The position numbers and the translations under genes were made by a program. This document shows positions 17,046 through 25,389 of a stretch of DNA of 64,000 bases, in pieces (position 1 is the stretch's first letter; every line of letters begins with the position of its first letter). Origin of the DNA: Mycolicibacterium confluentis (GTDB lineage: Bacteria > Actinomycetota > Actinomycetes > Mycobacteriales > Mycobacteriaceae); assembly GCF_010729895.1 (NCBI RefSeq), contig NZ_AP022612.1, positions 4,960,001-5,024,000 of the forward strand, written 5' to 3'. The notes beneath the pieces were generated by a model, which was given only the letters and a program-made list of their open reading frames with translations, did not search any database and was not told the DNA's origin.

Positions 17046-18223
17046 GCGTTGGCTCCCTCCGGCAGTGCGGCGGCGTGCAGGGGCGCCGCCATCTCATGCA
17101 CGGCGGGCAGCACCTCCTGTGCGAACAGCTTGACGCTGTCCATGGCGTCCTCATAGGGCATGGTGCCGAACTGCGGGACGATGGTGACCTCGGAGAACGA
17201 GCACGCCTCCTGCGCGGCCTTGAGCTTCTCGAACACCACCTCGGGGGTCCCGATCAACAGGTTGGAGGCGTGGTATCCGGGCGGGCCGCCCTTCTTCTGG
17301 TCGCCGGTCACCGCGGACGCCAGCACCGCGGTCGCGGTGGCCTCGCGAGCCGCGTAGGACTCATAACCCTTGACGCCCTTGAAGTTCGACGCGTCGGCGA
17401 AGCCGTAGTGCACGTTGACGTCACGGTTGGCGGTCCAAATCCACTCCTCGGTCAGCGCCGCGAGCTTCTCGTCCTCCTTGGGAGTGCAGTACATGAACAT
17501 CACGTTCTTGGGCTGACAGGGCTCGAAGCCCTCCTCGGCGCGGAACGTGTTGACCTTCCGCACCTCTTCGCCGGCATCCCAGATCGGCTTGTTGCCGACG
17601 AACAGCGGCACCATCCCGCGTCGGGACAGGATCTCCAGCGATTCGGCCGTCGACGACGAACTGTAGATCCGCGAGAACAGGTCCTTGCTGATCGGTTCGG
17701 GGCGCAGTGACATCTCGGGGAAGGAGAAGATCTCACCGTCGTAGGAGAACCGCTCACCGCTGAAGGCCAACTCCAGGATGTCGAGCGTCTCGTTGAACCG
17801 CTGCCGACTCTGCTCGCGCGGCACGCCGACGGCATCGAACTCACTCTTGGACACCCCACGGCCAATGCCGATCGTGTTGTAGCGGCCGTTGGAGACGATG
17901 TCGAGGTAGGCGATCTGGTGCGCCAACCGGACCGGATTCCACCACGGTGCCACCGCGACGAACGTGCCCAGGCTGACCCGCTCGGTGCGGGCAGCGAAGT
18001 AGGTCAACGCCTGAATGGGGTTGGGCGTCATGCCGTATGGCGTGCCCTGGTGCTCGGGGAACCAGATGCCGTCGAAGCCCAATGGCTCCGCGAGATCACC
18101 GAGCGCCAGCGCGGCCTGCACGCATTGGTAGTCCGGCGTTGCCGGTGGGCTGCTGAAATCCCCGGCGAGTACGCGCTCCCAATCGCGGGAGTTCTGCGCT
18201 CCCGTCCCCAGATTGACTTTCAT
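17042..18223 (-). CDS. LLM-class flavin-dependent oxidoreductase
   Basis: A 393-residue luciferase-like (bacterial luciferase/F420) TIM-barrel protein. Typical features are GFDGIWFPEHQGTPYG near residue 55, RTERVSLGTFVAVAPWWNPVRLA and NGRYNTIGIGRG. Family members use FMNH2 or F420 to oxygenate or reduce; the sequence does not settle which cofactor is used. A strong GAAGGAGAAGC site precedes the ATG. It overlaps the BVMO gene by 4 nt. Two different ketone- or aldehyde-oxidising flavoenzymes side by side may act on successive intermediates. No flavin reductase gene is present nearby. Confidence 0.92.
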   Translation of the reverse strand: MKVNLGTGAQNSRDWERVLAGDFSSPPATPDYQCVQAALALGDLAEPLGFDGIWFPEHQGTPYGMTPNPIQALTYFAARTERVSLGTFVAVAPWWNPVRLAHQIAYLDIVSNGRYNTIGIGRGVSKSEFDAVGVPREQSRQRFNETLDILELAFSGERFSYDGEIFSFPEMSLRPEPISKDLFSRIYSSSSTAESLEILSRRGMVPLFVGNKPIWDAGEEVRKVNTFRAEEGFEPCQPKNVMFMYCTPKEDEKLAALTEEWIWTANRDVNVHYGFADASNFKGVKGYESYAAREATATAVLASAVTGDQKKGGPPGYHASNLLIGTPEVVFEKLKAAQEACSFSEVTIVPQFGTMPYEDAMDSVKLFAQEVLPAVHEMAAPLHAAALPEGANA

Positions 18224-18237
18224 GCTTCTCCTTCGTT

Positions 18238-18280
18238 TTGGGCGCGATAACCGGCGGTGAGTTCCGGAAAGCGCGCCGAA
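18238..18280 (-). terminator. Hairpin inside the catabolic operon, copy B of the repeated element
   Basis: Outer arms TTGGGCGCG/CGCGCCGAA (18238-18246 and 18272-18280, one mismatch) and inner CCGG arms form an imperfect hairpin between the Rieske gene and the LLM gene, which lie on the same strand. It shares the core CCGGCGGTGAG and flank GTCGCTAG with the hairpin at 45591-45631. It may partially terminate or process the operon mRNA after the Rieske gene. Confidence 0.55.
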
Positions 18281-18284
18281 GTCG

Positions 18285-19658
18285 CTAGCGGGGGCGCGGC
18301 TCGCCGGTGCCCATGTACTTGGACAGTTGGTGGTGCAGGTTGACGGTGCTGCGTTCGCGATATGGGTTGGGCAGGGTGCCCGGGAAGCCCGCCGACTTCA
18401 TGCCCTGCTGCACGGCCGCCATGTTGGAGAAGTCCTGGGGCAGCACCGACAGCCAGTTCGGGCTGTCCTGCGGGGTGTACTCCCATTCGGTCTGTGGTTC
18501 TTGACCTTTCGGGTACAGCTCCAGGGTGGCCACCTCGAAGATGCACTTGTTCGGGTCGTAGCTCGGGTCGGGCCGCGCGCTGTAGCACAGCGCGGTGGTC
18601 AGGCCCTGGCCGATCTGGAAGTTCGGGAAGATCTGCCAGGCAGTGCCGGCCTGTCCGAGGATGTCGGCCGGAATGGTCGGCCAGACGACACCGCGGGCCT
18701 CGTCGTCGCGCCGGGCCGAGGACAGCCAGTGTTCGAGCACCTTGTCCGGCGGCGTGCCCTCGGGCAGCTCGTCGACCAGGCGCTTGGCGGCGTTCACCAG
18801 CGTCTCGGTGGTGGTCGCGTTGGTCTGCTCCCAGGTGTACATCTGCATCTCCGCGGTGGAGACGCGGGGGTCGTCACCGGTGCCCAGGCGGATCTTGGAC
18901 TTGGTGGCCTCCATGTTCTTCGGGGCGTCGTAGCCGATGTTGCTGTGCTTGCCCTGCGCCTTGGCCCAGCCCTTGAATTCGCCGAACTTGTTGAACTCCG
19001 GGTGCGTGGTGAACACGTGGTAGGTCTCGTTGAACGCCTCCAGCGCGACCTTCCAGTTGCAGTCGAAATACAGCCATTTTCGCCACTTGCAGCGCATGTT
19101 CTCCAGCCCGAACGGGTCGAGGATCTTGGCGGCGGGGAACAGGTAGTCGGCCAGCGGTTCGCAGTCGGGATCCATGTTGATCCACAGCCAGCCGCCCCAG
19201 GTGTCCACGCTGACCCTGGCCAGATGGGTGTTGGCCGGTGTCAACGTGCCTTTCCAGTCGTCCTGCTCACGGATGTGCGTGCACGCCCCGTCCAGTCCGT
19301 AGGTCCACCCGTGAAACCCACACACAAACGACTTGCGGGCCCGTCCCACAGCGTTCTTGGCTCCGGCAGGCACGTCGATAAGGCGACGGCCGCGGTGCAT
19401 GCACACGTTGTGATGGGCCGCGAACTCATTCGGCCCGGTGCGCACCACGATGATCGAGTCGTCGAGGATGTCGTAGGTCAGGTAACTCCCGACCTCGGGC
19501 AGGTCCTCGACGCGGCCGACCTGCTGCCACACCTTGCGCCACAGCCGGTCCCGTTCTGCGCGGGCGTACTCCGGTGAGATGTAGGCGTCGACCGGAATGG
19601 TCACGGGCTCTGACAGTTCCTCCGCGTGATCGATCGCGGGGATCTCGGTGTCGGTCAC
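18285..19658 (-). CDS. Rieske non-haem iron oxygenase, alpha subunit
   Basis: A 457-residue ring-hydroxylating oxygenase large subunit. The Rieske cluster ligands are C86-M-H88 and C113-x2-H116; the catalytic iron site follows in NETYHVFTTHPE with H214 and H219. The start is the GTG at 19658, because GGGAGG stands just before it, and this GTG overlaps the stop of the SDR by 4 nt. It is not KshA: the spacing and sequence around the Rieske motif differ. No beta subunit, ferredoxin or reductase is encoded beside it, so it must be a homo-oligomeric type fed by electron carriers from elsewhere. Predicted role: hydroxylation of the cluster's substrate. Confidence 0.92.
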   Translation of the reverse strand: MTDTEIPAIDHAEELSEPVTIPVDAYISPEYARAERDRLWRKVWQQVGRVEDLPEVGSYLTYDILDDSIIVVRTGPNEFAAHHNVCMHRGRRLIDVPAGAKNAVGRARKSFVCGFHGWTYGLDGACTHIREQDDWKGTLTPANTHLARVSVDTWGGWLWINMDPDCEPLADYLFPAAKILDPFGLENMRCKWRKWLYFDCNWKVALEAFNETYHVFTTHPEFNKFGEFKGWAKAQGKHSNIGYDAPKNMEATKSKIRLGTGDDPRVSTAEMQMYTWEQTNATTTETLVNAAKRLVDELPEGTPPDKVLEHWLSSARRDDEARGVVWPTIPADILGQAGTAWQIFPNFQIGQGLTTALCYSARPDPSYDPNKCIFEVATLELYPKGQEPQTEWEYTPQDSPNWLSVLPQDFSNMAAVQQGMKSAGFPGTLPNPYRERSTVNLHHQLSKYMGTGEPRPR

Positions 19659-20512
19659 GTTGCCTCCCAACTGGTTATGGCCGCACGGAACGATTCGTCC
19701 TTGAGGAACAGCGACGTGTTGTCCGCGCCGAGATGTGTCCAGCGCAGGTTCAGTCCCCCGTCGACCAACAGGGTCTGTCCGGTGATGTAGCTCGACAGTT
19801 CCGAGAGCAGGAAGAGGATCGCGCCCGCCTGCTCCTCGGGCCGGCCACGGCGTCCCATGGCGATCGCGCGACGATCGCGGTCCGGGTCGGCGTCGACGTA
19901 GGTGCCCGACGCGGGGGTCTCGGTGACGCCGGGTGCGACGGCGTTGATGCGAATGTTGTCCGCGGCCAATTCGACGGCCATGGTGCGGGTGGCCGCGACG
20001 ACGGCGGCCTTGGCGGTGCCGTAGGCGACGTGGAACGGCGCGGTGTTGATGCCGCTGATGGAGGAGATCGACACGATCGAACCGGGCAGCGCGCCGGCGC
20101 GCAGTTCGGCGGCCACGGCCTGGCTCATGAAGAACATCGTCTCGAGGTTCTGGGCGAACAGTGCGCGCCAGTCGGACCGGCTGACCCGGGTGGACGGCAT
20201 CCAGGTCTGCGGCCCGGCGCCCCCGGCCACGTTGACCAGTCCGTACATCTGGCCGTCGGCATTCCGGGCGGCCTCGAGCGCGGCGTCGATGCCCTCATCG
20301 GTGCCCGCGTCAGCGGCGACCGGGATGACCTTCAGCCCCTCATCGACCAGCGGTGCGACGTGCTGATCCAGGTTCTCCTTGGACCTGCTGACCGCGACGA
20401 CGGTGGCGCCCGCACCGGCCACCATCCGAGTGACCGTCGTGCCGATGCCGCCACCAGCGGCGCCAGACACGATCACCACGCGGCCGTCCAGCCCCAACAG
20501 CTCGTTCGTCAC
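19655..20512 (-). CDS. Short-chain dehydrogenase, first gene of the minus-strand operon
   Basis: A 285-residue SDR with VVIVSGAAGGGIG near the N-terminus (a glycine-rich variant of TGxxxGIG), VNVAGGAG in place of NNAG and YGTAK as active-site tyrosine-lysine. The start is set at the GTG 20512, which has GAGG 5 nt upstream; a GTG at 20521 is the alternative. It is the promoter-proximal gene of the ten-gene operon, and its end overlaps the Rieske oxygenase start by 4 nt. Unusual changes in both glycine motifs suggest a divergent subfamily. Likely role: alcohol-ketone interconversion in the pathway. Confidence 0.88.
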   Translation of the reverse strand: MTNELLGLDGRVVIVSGAAGGGIGTTVTRMVAGAGATVVAVSRSKENLDQHVAPLVDEGLKVIPVAADAGTDEGIDAALEAARNADGQMYGLVNVAGGAGPQTWMPSTRVSRSDWRALFAQNLETMFFMSQAVAAELRAGALPGSIVSISSISGINTAPFHVAYGTAKAAVVAATRTMAVELAADNIRINAVAPGVTETPASGTYVDADPDRDRRAIAMGRRGRPEEQAGAILFLLSELSSYITGQTLLVDGGLNLRWTHLGADNTSLFLKDESFRAAITSWEAT

Positions 20513-20540
20513 AGACCTCACCCGTCAGCACCAGCCGCTA

Positions 20541-20551
20541 ATTGTCTGGAC
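20541..20551. promoter_or_regulatory. Candidate GntR/UTRA operator, minus-operon side
   Basis: ATTGTCTGGAC occurs here, 29 bp upstream of the minus-strand operon start, and again at 20638-20648. The core GTCTGGAC fits the GTnTnnAC pattern of HutC-type GntR operators such as GTCTAGAC. The only regulator encoded in the island is a GntR/UTRA protein. Confidence 0.6.
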
Positions 20552-20574
20552 ATAAAATGCGTGTGCACTCATTT

Positions 20575-20589
20575 GAGAACATCATTCTC
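20575..20589. promoter_or_regulatory. Inverted repeat in the centre of the divergent promoter
   Basis: GAGAA (20575-20579) and TTCTC (20585-20589) form a perfect 5-bp inverted repeat around CATCA, midway between the two GTCTGGAC sites. It could be a second operator or part of a promoter; short arms make this tentative. Confidence 0.35.
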
Positions 20590-20637
20590 TACAGTTCGTC
20601 CGCCCGTCAAGACCGAAATTCACCCCATGCAGACGCT

Positions 20638-20653
20638 ATTGTCTGGACCAGAC
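20638..20653. promoter_or_regulatory. Candidate GntR/UTRA operator, plus-operon side
   Basis: The second ATTGTCTGGAC copy (20638-20648) extends into the palindrome GTCTGG-A-CCAGAC (20641-20653). It lies 21 bp before the GTG chosen for the SMP-30-like gene and would overlap its transcription start region, a good place for repression. Confidence 0.65.
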
Positions 20654-20674
20654 TGGATTGATAGTGTCCGAGCC

Positions 20675-22282
20675 GTGAATGCCGGACAGATGACCCGCTC
20701 AGGCCCATTTCCGCAGCACTCCGAAGCGGCCGCCGGATGGCGGGTGGACCGGCTCACCCCGCCCAGTCGACTGTTCGGCGCCAACGGCTTGCGTACGGGC
20801 CCGGACGGCCGGGTCTACGTCGCTCAGGTCACCGGCAGTCAGATCAGCGCGGTGAACCTCGGCACCGGCGACGTCGAGACGGTCAGCGCCAAGGGCGGCG
20901 ACATCGTCGCGCCCGACGATGTCGCCTTCGATCCGTCGGGAGCGCTGTACGCCACCGAGGTCATGAACGGTCGAGTCAGCGTGCTCGACATGTCCGGCTC
21001 AGGCCGGTCCCGCGTGCTTCGCGACGACATGCCATGCGCCAACGGCATCACGTTCCACAACGGCCGCCTGTTCGTCGGTGAATGCCGCGAAGGCGGTCGG
21101 ATCTTCGAACTCGACCTCAACGGCGGCCAACCGCGACTGCTGCTGGACAACGTCCCCTCCCCCAACGCCATGGAGGTGGGCCCCGACGGACTGCTCTACT
21201 TCCCGGTGATGGGCGCCAACGAGATCTGGCGGATCGATCCCGACGGCGGTCAACCCGAAACCGTGGCCACGGGCCTCGGCGTGCCCGACGCGGTGAAGTT
21301 CGACAGCGCCGGGAAGATCGTCTCGACGCAGGTCGCCAGCGGCCAGGTGCTGCGAATCGACCCGCGCACCGGTGAACAGAGCGTGCTGGCGACCCTGTCG
21401 CCCGGGCTGGACAACCTGACCTTCGCCGACGGCCGCCTGTTCGTCTCCAACTTCACCGGTGAGATCACCGAAATCCTCGACGGCCGGACCGACACGCTGC
21501 TGCCCGGCGGGCTCAACTGGCCGTTGGACCTGGCCATCGGAGCCGACGGCCAGTTGTACGTCGCGGACGGCACCTACTTCTACGTGCTGCGCGATGGGAC
21601 GCTGCACACCGTCGGGATGCTCTTCACCCCTGGGTATCCCGGGTTCCTGCGCGGCCTGGCGCCCGCGGGCCCCGACGAGTTCGTGGTGACCACTTCCGGC
21701 GGTCAGGTGGCCCGCTTCCGGCCCGCTGCGGGTGAAACCGATTACCTGGCTGACGGTTTCGATCAGCTCTACGGCGTGGACCTGACCCCAGACGGTGCGG
21801 CCGTGGTCGCCGAATTCGGCACCGGGCGGCTGCTGTCGGTGCAGGGCGCCGACGTTGAGGTGCTGGCGACAGGCCTGCAGGGACCGGTCGGTGTGCTGGT
21901 CGAATCCGACGGTTCGGTGCTGGTCACCGAGTCCGGTGCGGGCCGGGTGACGCGAGTGTCGTCCGGCACGACCAACACCGTGCTCGACGGCCTCGTGACG
22001 CCGCAGGGCATCACGACACGCAGGGGTCGCGTCTTCGTCGTCGACGCCGGCACCAAGTCGGTGGTCGAATTCGATCCCGCCAGCGGGTCATCCAGCGTGA
22101 TCGCCGCGGGTCTGCCGGTGGGCGCCGCACCGGGAGTGACGCCCAAACCCCTGCTCGGCATGCCGCCGTTCTCCGGCCCACAGGGCCCCTTCGCGGGTAT
22201 CACCGCCGCCCCCGACGGCACCCTGTACGTCTCGGCCGACGGTGACGGCAGCGTCCTGGCACTGCGCCCGGTCGGCACCTGA
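20675..22282 (+). CDS. SMP-30/NHL-type beta-propeller protein
   Basis: A roughly 535-residue protein of repeated propeller blades. Recurrent units read like NGLRTGPDGRVYVA, DDVAFDPSGALYATE, NAMEVGPDGLLYFP, DAVKFDSAGKIV and GITAAPDGTLYVS, spaced about 40-50 residues apart. The length suggests about twelve blades or two six-bladed propellers. SMP-30/gluconolactonase relatives hydrolyse lactones with a bound divalent metal; no signal peptide is visible, so it is probably cytosolic. The start is uncertain (GTG 20675 or ATG 20690; neither has a strong ribosome site). As the first gene opposite a BVMO operon it is a candidate lactonase for the BVMO product; that is inference, and a binding or scaffold role is possible. 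Confidence 0.8.
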   Translation: MNAGQMTRSGPFPQHSEAAAGWRVDRLTPPSRLFGANGLRTGPDGRVYVAQVTGSQISAVNLGTGDVETVSAKGGDIVAPDDVAFDPSGALYATEVMNGRVSVLDMSGSGRSRVLRDDMPCANGITFHNGRLFVGECREGGRIFELDLNGGQPRLLLDNVPSPNAMEVGPDGLLYFPVMGANEIWRIDPDGGQPETVATGLGVPDAVKFDSAGKIVSTQVASGQVLRIDPRTGEQSVLATLSPGLDNLTFADGRLFVSNFTGEITEILDGRTDTLLPGGLNWPLDLAIGADGQLYVADGTYFYVLRDGTLHTVGMLFTPGYPGFLRGLAPAGPDEFVVTTSGGQVARFRPAAGETDYLADGFDQLYGVDLTPDGAAVVAEFGTGRLLSVQGADVEVLATGLQGPVGVLVESDGSVLVTESGAGRVTRVSSGTTNTVLDGLVTPQGITTRRGRVFVVDAGTKSVVEFDPASGSSSVIAAGLPVGAAPGVTPKPLLGMPPFSGPQGPFAGITAAPDGTLYVSADGDGSVLALRPVGT

Positions 22283-22288
22283 CACCCC

Positions 22289-23032
22289 ATGACGACGCAG
22301 AACTCCTCGACGGATCCCCGCTACCTTCAGGTGGCGCGCGTGCTGCGGCAGGAGATCGTCGACGGGATCTACCCTGTCGGCTCGCAGCTCCCCACCGAAC
22401 ATGCCCTGTGTGAACGCTTCTCGGTGAGCCGCTACACCGTGCGCGAGGCGTTGCGCCGACTGCGCGACGACAACCTGATCGCGTCGCGCCCCCGCGCCGG
22501 CACGATGGTGGTGCCCCGCACGTCGACGAGTTCGTACGCCCAGGACGTCATGTCGATCGACGACCTGATGGCCTTCGCGACGGGTGCGCGCTTCGTCATC
22601 AACGCCAACAAGATGCTGACCGTGGACGCCGACCTCGCGGCGCGCACCGGTCTGACGGTCGGCGAGGAGTGGCTCGCGGTCGGTGGCTACCGGCAGGTCG
22701 AGGGCGCCCCCAACCCGGTGTGCTTCACGGAGTACTACATCAATCGGTCGTTCGCGGCCGTGGGCCGAATGCTGCAACGGCACAACGGCCCCATCTTCCC
22801 GCTCATCGAGGACATGTTCGGCCGCAGCATCGTCGAAGTGCACCAGGAGATCTCGGCCGTGCTGATGCGCACCGACCTGGCCGCACGCCTCGATGTGGAC
22901 CCCGGCACGGCCGCCCTTGAGGTGCGCCGCACCTACACCACCTCTGACGGTGAAACCGCGCAGGTCACGATCAACACACATCCGGCGTCCCGCTACCGCT
23001 ACTCGATGACTCTGCGCCGGGTGAAGGGATGA
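22289..23032 (+). CDS. GntR-family regulator with UTRA domain (HutC subfamily)
   Basis: A 247-residue one-component regulator. The N-terminal winged helix-turn-helix is clear (YLQVARVLRQEI, GSQLPTEHALCERF, VSRYTVREALRRLRDD, ASRPRAGTMVV; about residues 11-75). The rest matches an UTRA ligand-binding domain, with CFTEYYINRSFAAV and a final VRRTYTTSDGETAQV strand set. It starts 6 nt after the propeller gene and overlaps the following CoA ligase by 4 nt. It is the only transcription factor inside the island, and two GTCTGGAC sites lie in the shared promoter, so it probably represses both arms until a pathway intermediate binds. Confidence 0.92.
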   Translation: MTTQNSSTDPRYLQVARVLRQEIVDGIYPVGSQLPTEHALCERFSVSRYTVREALRRLRDDNLIASRPRAGTMVVPRTSTSSYAQDVMSIDDLMAFATGARFVINANKMLTVDADLAARTGLTVGEEWLAVGGYRQVEGAPNPVCFTEYYINRSFAAVGRMLQRHNGPIFPLIEDMFGRSIVEVHQEISAVLMRTDLAARLDVDPGTAALEVRRTYTTSDGETAQVTINTHPASRYRYSMTLRRVKG

Positions 23033-24591
23033 CGCGGGTGCCGGTCACCGAGGACATCCGGGAGTCAGCACATCGGCACGAATGGTGGGTGTCGACCACA
23101 CTGGCCGACACGCTGCGCGAGGCCGCCGAGGCCACCCCGGACCGCGTCCTGATCGTCGACGGGGACGTGCGTCTGGACTGCGCGACGCTGCTGCGCCAGG
23201 CCGACACCCTGGCGCAGGCACTCGTGGCCCGGATGCCGGTGGGCAGCGTGGTGTCGTTCATGCTGCCCAACTGGCACGAAGCCGCCGTGGTCTATCTGGG
23301 AGCGACGTTGGCCGGCATGGTGGTCAACCCCATCCTGCCGTCGCTGCGCGACCACGAACTGCGGTTCATCCTGGACGACGCCGACTCTCGAATGATCTTC
23401 GTGCCCTCCGAGTTCCGCGGTCACGACTACGCCGCCATGCTCGCCCGCGTCGTCACCGAGGTGAGCGACCCCCCGGAAGTCGTGGTGGTGCGCGGCGACG
23501 GGCACATGCCCTACGCCGACCTGTTCCGCGATTCGGGCACCGGCCTGCGGCTTCCACAGCTCGATCCCGACGCCGTCCGTATGATCCTCTACACCTCGGG
23601 CACCACGGGCCGCGCCAAAGGGGTGCTGCACAGCCACAATTCGCTGCACGCACTGATCTGCCAACTGCGCGACAACTGGCACATCACACCCGGGGATCGT
23701 TTCCTGGTGCCGTCGCCGATCGCGCACATCGGCGGGTCCATCTACGCATTCGAGTGCCCGCTGCTGCTGGGTACCACCGCGGTGCTCATGGACAGATGGG
23801 ACGCCGACGACGCGGTGGCGCTCATGACCGCACACCGCTGCACACACATGGCCGGTGCCACGCCGTTTCTGACCCAACTGCTCGACGCCGCGCGCCGCGC
23901 CGGAACCAGGCTGCCCGATCTGAAGGTCTTCATCTGCGGCGGCGCCTCAGTGCCACCGTCGTTGATCCGCAGTGCGACGGAGTATTTCGACCGCGCTCTG
24001 GTCAGCCGGGTGTACGGGTCCACCGAGGTGCCGGTCACCACGGTGGGCGCGTGCACGCCCGGTGACACCGACCACGCCGCGGACACCGACGGCCGCCCCG
24101 GCATCGCCGACGTCGTGATCATCGACGGCGAGATCAGGGCCCGCGGGGCGCAGATGCTGCTCGGGTATCTGCATGCCGAGGACAACACCGAGGCCTTCGA
24201 CACCGACGGCTACTTCCGCACGGGAGACCTCGGCGAATGGGTCGACGGCGACTACCTCATGGTGACCGGACGCGCCAAGGACATCATCATCCGAAACGGT
24301 GAGAACATCTCTCCCAAAGAGATCGAGGACATCCTCATCACCGAACCCGGCATCGCCGAGATCGCGATAGTCGGACTGCCCGATCCTCGCACCGGCGAAC
24401 GCGCCTGCGCGGTGGTCGTACCCGACGGCTCCCCGCCCGACCTCGCACGCCTGCACGACGTCCTGGTGGCCGCCGGCGTGGCCCGGTTCAAAGTCCCCGA
24501 ACAGGTGGTCGTCTGGGATGCGCTTCCCAAGAACGATGCGGGCAAGGTACTCAAACACCGGATCCGGGCGGCTCTGGCCGAGCCGAACTGA
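23029..24591 (+). CDS. Acyl-CoA ligase, cyclohexanecarboxylate-CoA-ligase-like
   Basis: A 520-residue ANL-superfamily ligase. The P-loop LYTSGTTGRAKG is at residues 187-198, with VYGSTEVP (A5), YFRTGDLGEW (A7), IIIRNGENISPKEIE (A8) and the catalytic-lysine region PKNDAGKVLKH (A10). The general wording resembles cyclohexanecarboxylate and medium-chain acid CoA ligases. It overlaps the regulator gene by 4 nt and is followed after 12 nt by an SDR. It would activate a free carboxylic acid with ATP and CoA at the entry of the pathway or after ester cleavage. Substrate choice is inferred only from overall resemblance. Confidence 0.92.
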   Translation: MTRVPVTEDIRESAHRHEWWVSTTLADTLREAAEATPDRVLIVDGDVRLDCATLLRQADTLAQALVARMPVGSVVSFMLPNWHEAAVVYLGATLAGMVVNPILPSLRDHELRFILDDADSRMIFVPSEFRGHDYAAMLARVVTEVSDPPEVVVVRGDGHMPYADLFRDSGTGLRLPQLDPDAVRMILYTSGTTGRAKGVLHSHNSLHALICQLRDNWHITPGDRFLVPSPIAHIGGSIYAFECPLLLGTTAVLMDRWDADDAVALMTAHRCTHMAGATPFLTQLLDAARRAGTRLPDLKVFICGGASVPPSLIRSATEYFDRALVSRVYGSTEVPVTTVGACTPGDTDHAADTDGRPGIADVVIIDGEIRARGAQMLLGYLHAEDNTEAFDTDGYFRTGDLGEWVDGDYLMVTGRAKDIIIRNGENISPKEIEDILITEPGIAEIAIVGLPDPRTGERACAVVVPDGSPPDLARLHDVLVAAGVARFKVPEQVVVWDALPKNDAGKVLKHRIRAALAEPN

Positions 24592-24603
24592 GAGGAACAA
24601 CCC

Positions 24604-25389
24604 ATGCAGGTAGCGATAGTCACGGGAGCCAGCAGCGGCATCGGATTCGGCTGCGCCACAGCGCTTGCCCAGCAGGGGATCGCCGTCCTGGGCACCGGCC
24701 GCGATGAGGATCGGCTGGCGGCCCTGCGCGATGCGGTGGCGCAGAGCACGGGCGACCCGGACCGGGTGGGCACCATCGCGGTCGACCTCACGGCCGACGA
24801 CGCGCCCACGCGGATCGTCGAGGCTGCGATCCAGCGCTGGGGGCGCATTGACTTCCTGATCAACAACGCCGGCGTCGGAAGCCCCAAACCGCTACACGAG
24901 ACCGACGACGAATCCCTCGATCACTTCCTGGGTCTCATGCTGCGGGCGCCATTCCGATTGGCGCGCGACGTCATTCCGCACATGCGGGAGGGGTCGGCGA
25001 TCATCAACATCACCTCCACGTTCGCCGTCGTGGGTGGCCTGCGTGGAGGCGCCTATTCGGCGGCCAAGGGTGGGCTGACCGCGCTGACCACGCACATCGC
25101 GTGTCAGTATGGGCCGCAGGGAATCCGCTGCAACGCCGTCGCCCCCGGGGTCACCATCACTCCAATGGTCGAGCACCGCCTGGAGGACGAACGCTTCCGC
25201 AAGATCAACACCGAGATGACCCCGCACCAACGTCTCGGCCGGGTCGAGGACATCGCGTCCACGGTGGCCTTCCTGTGCTCGCCGGGTGGCTCATTCATCA
25301 ACGGGCAGACCATCGTGGTCGACGGCGGGTGGAGTTCGACCAAGTACCTCTCGGACTTCGCACTCGATTCTCAGTGGGTGCCCCGGTGA
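24604..25389 (+). CDS. Short-chain dehydrogenase/reductase
   Basis: A 261-residue SDR with TGASSGIG at residues 7-14, NNAG near 86, Ser in NITSTFAVV and YSAAK as the active-site tyrosine-lysine, followed by [18 protein letters not shown] precedes the ATG. It sits between two CoA ligases in the plus-strand operon and its stop overlaps the start of the second ligase by 4 nt. Probably oxidises a hydroxyl group of a free acid or CoA thioester; nothing in the sequence identifies the substrate. Confidence 0.9.
   Translation: MQVAIVTGASSGIGFGCATALAQQGIAVLGTGRDEDRLAALRDAVAQSTGDPDRVGTIAVDLTADDAPTRIVEAAIQRWGRIDFLINNAGVGSPKPLHETDDESLDHFLGLMLRAPFRLARDVIPHMREGSAIINITSTFAVVGGLRGGAYSAAKGGLTALTTHIACQYGPQGIRCNAVAPGVTITPMVEHRLEDERFRKINTEMTPHQRLGRVEDIASTVAFLCSPGGSFINGQTIVVDGGWSSTKYLSDFALDSQWVPR

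Noticed and set aside
14931..17156. Long plus-strand open frame opposite the Baeyer-Villiger monooxygenase.
   Set aside because: Composition mirrors the complementary gene and no motif is recognisable.
18327..19577. Plus-strand open frame opposite the Rieske oxygenase.
   Set aside because: The minus-strand frame contains complete Rieske and iron-site motifs; the plus frame has none.
18285..19658. Rieske oxygenase as KshA (3-ketosteroid 9-alpha-hydroxylase).
   Set aside because: Length, Rieske spacing and N-terminal sequence do not fit KshA; a general ring-hydroxylating alpha subunit is the safer name.
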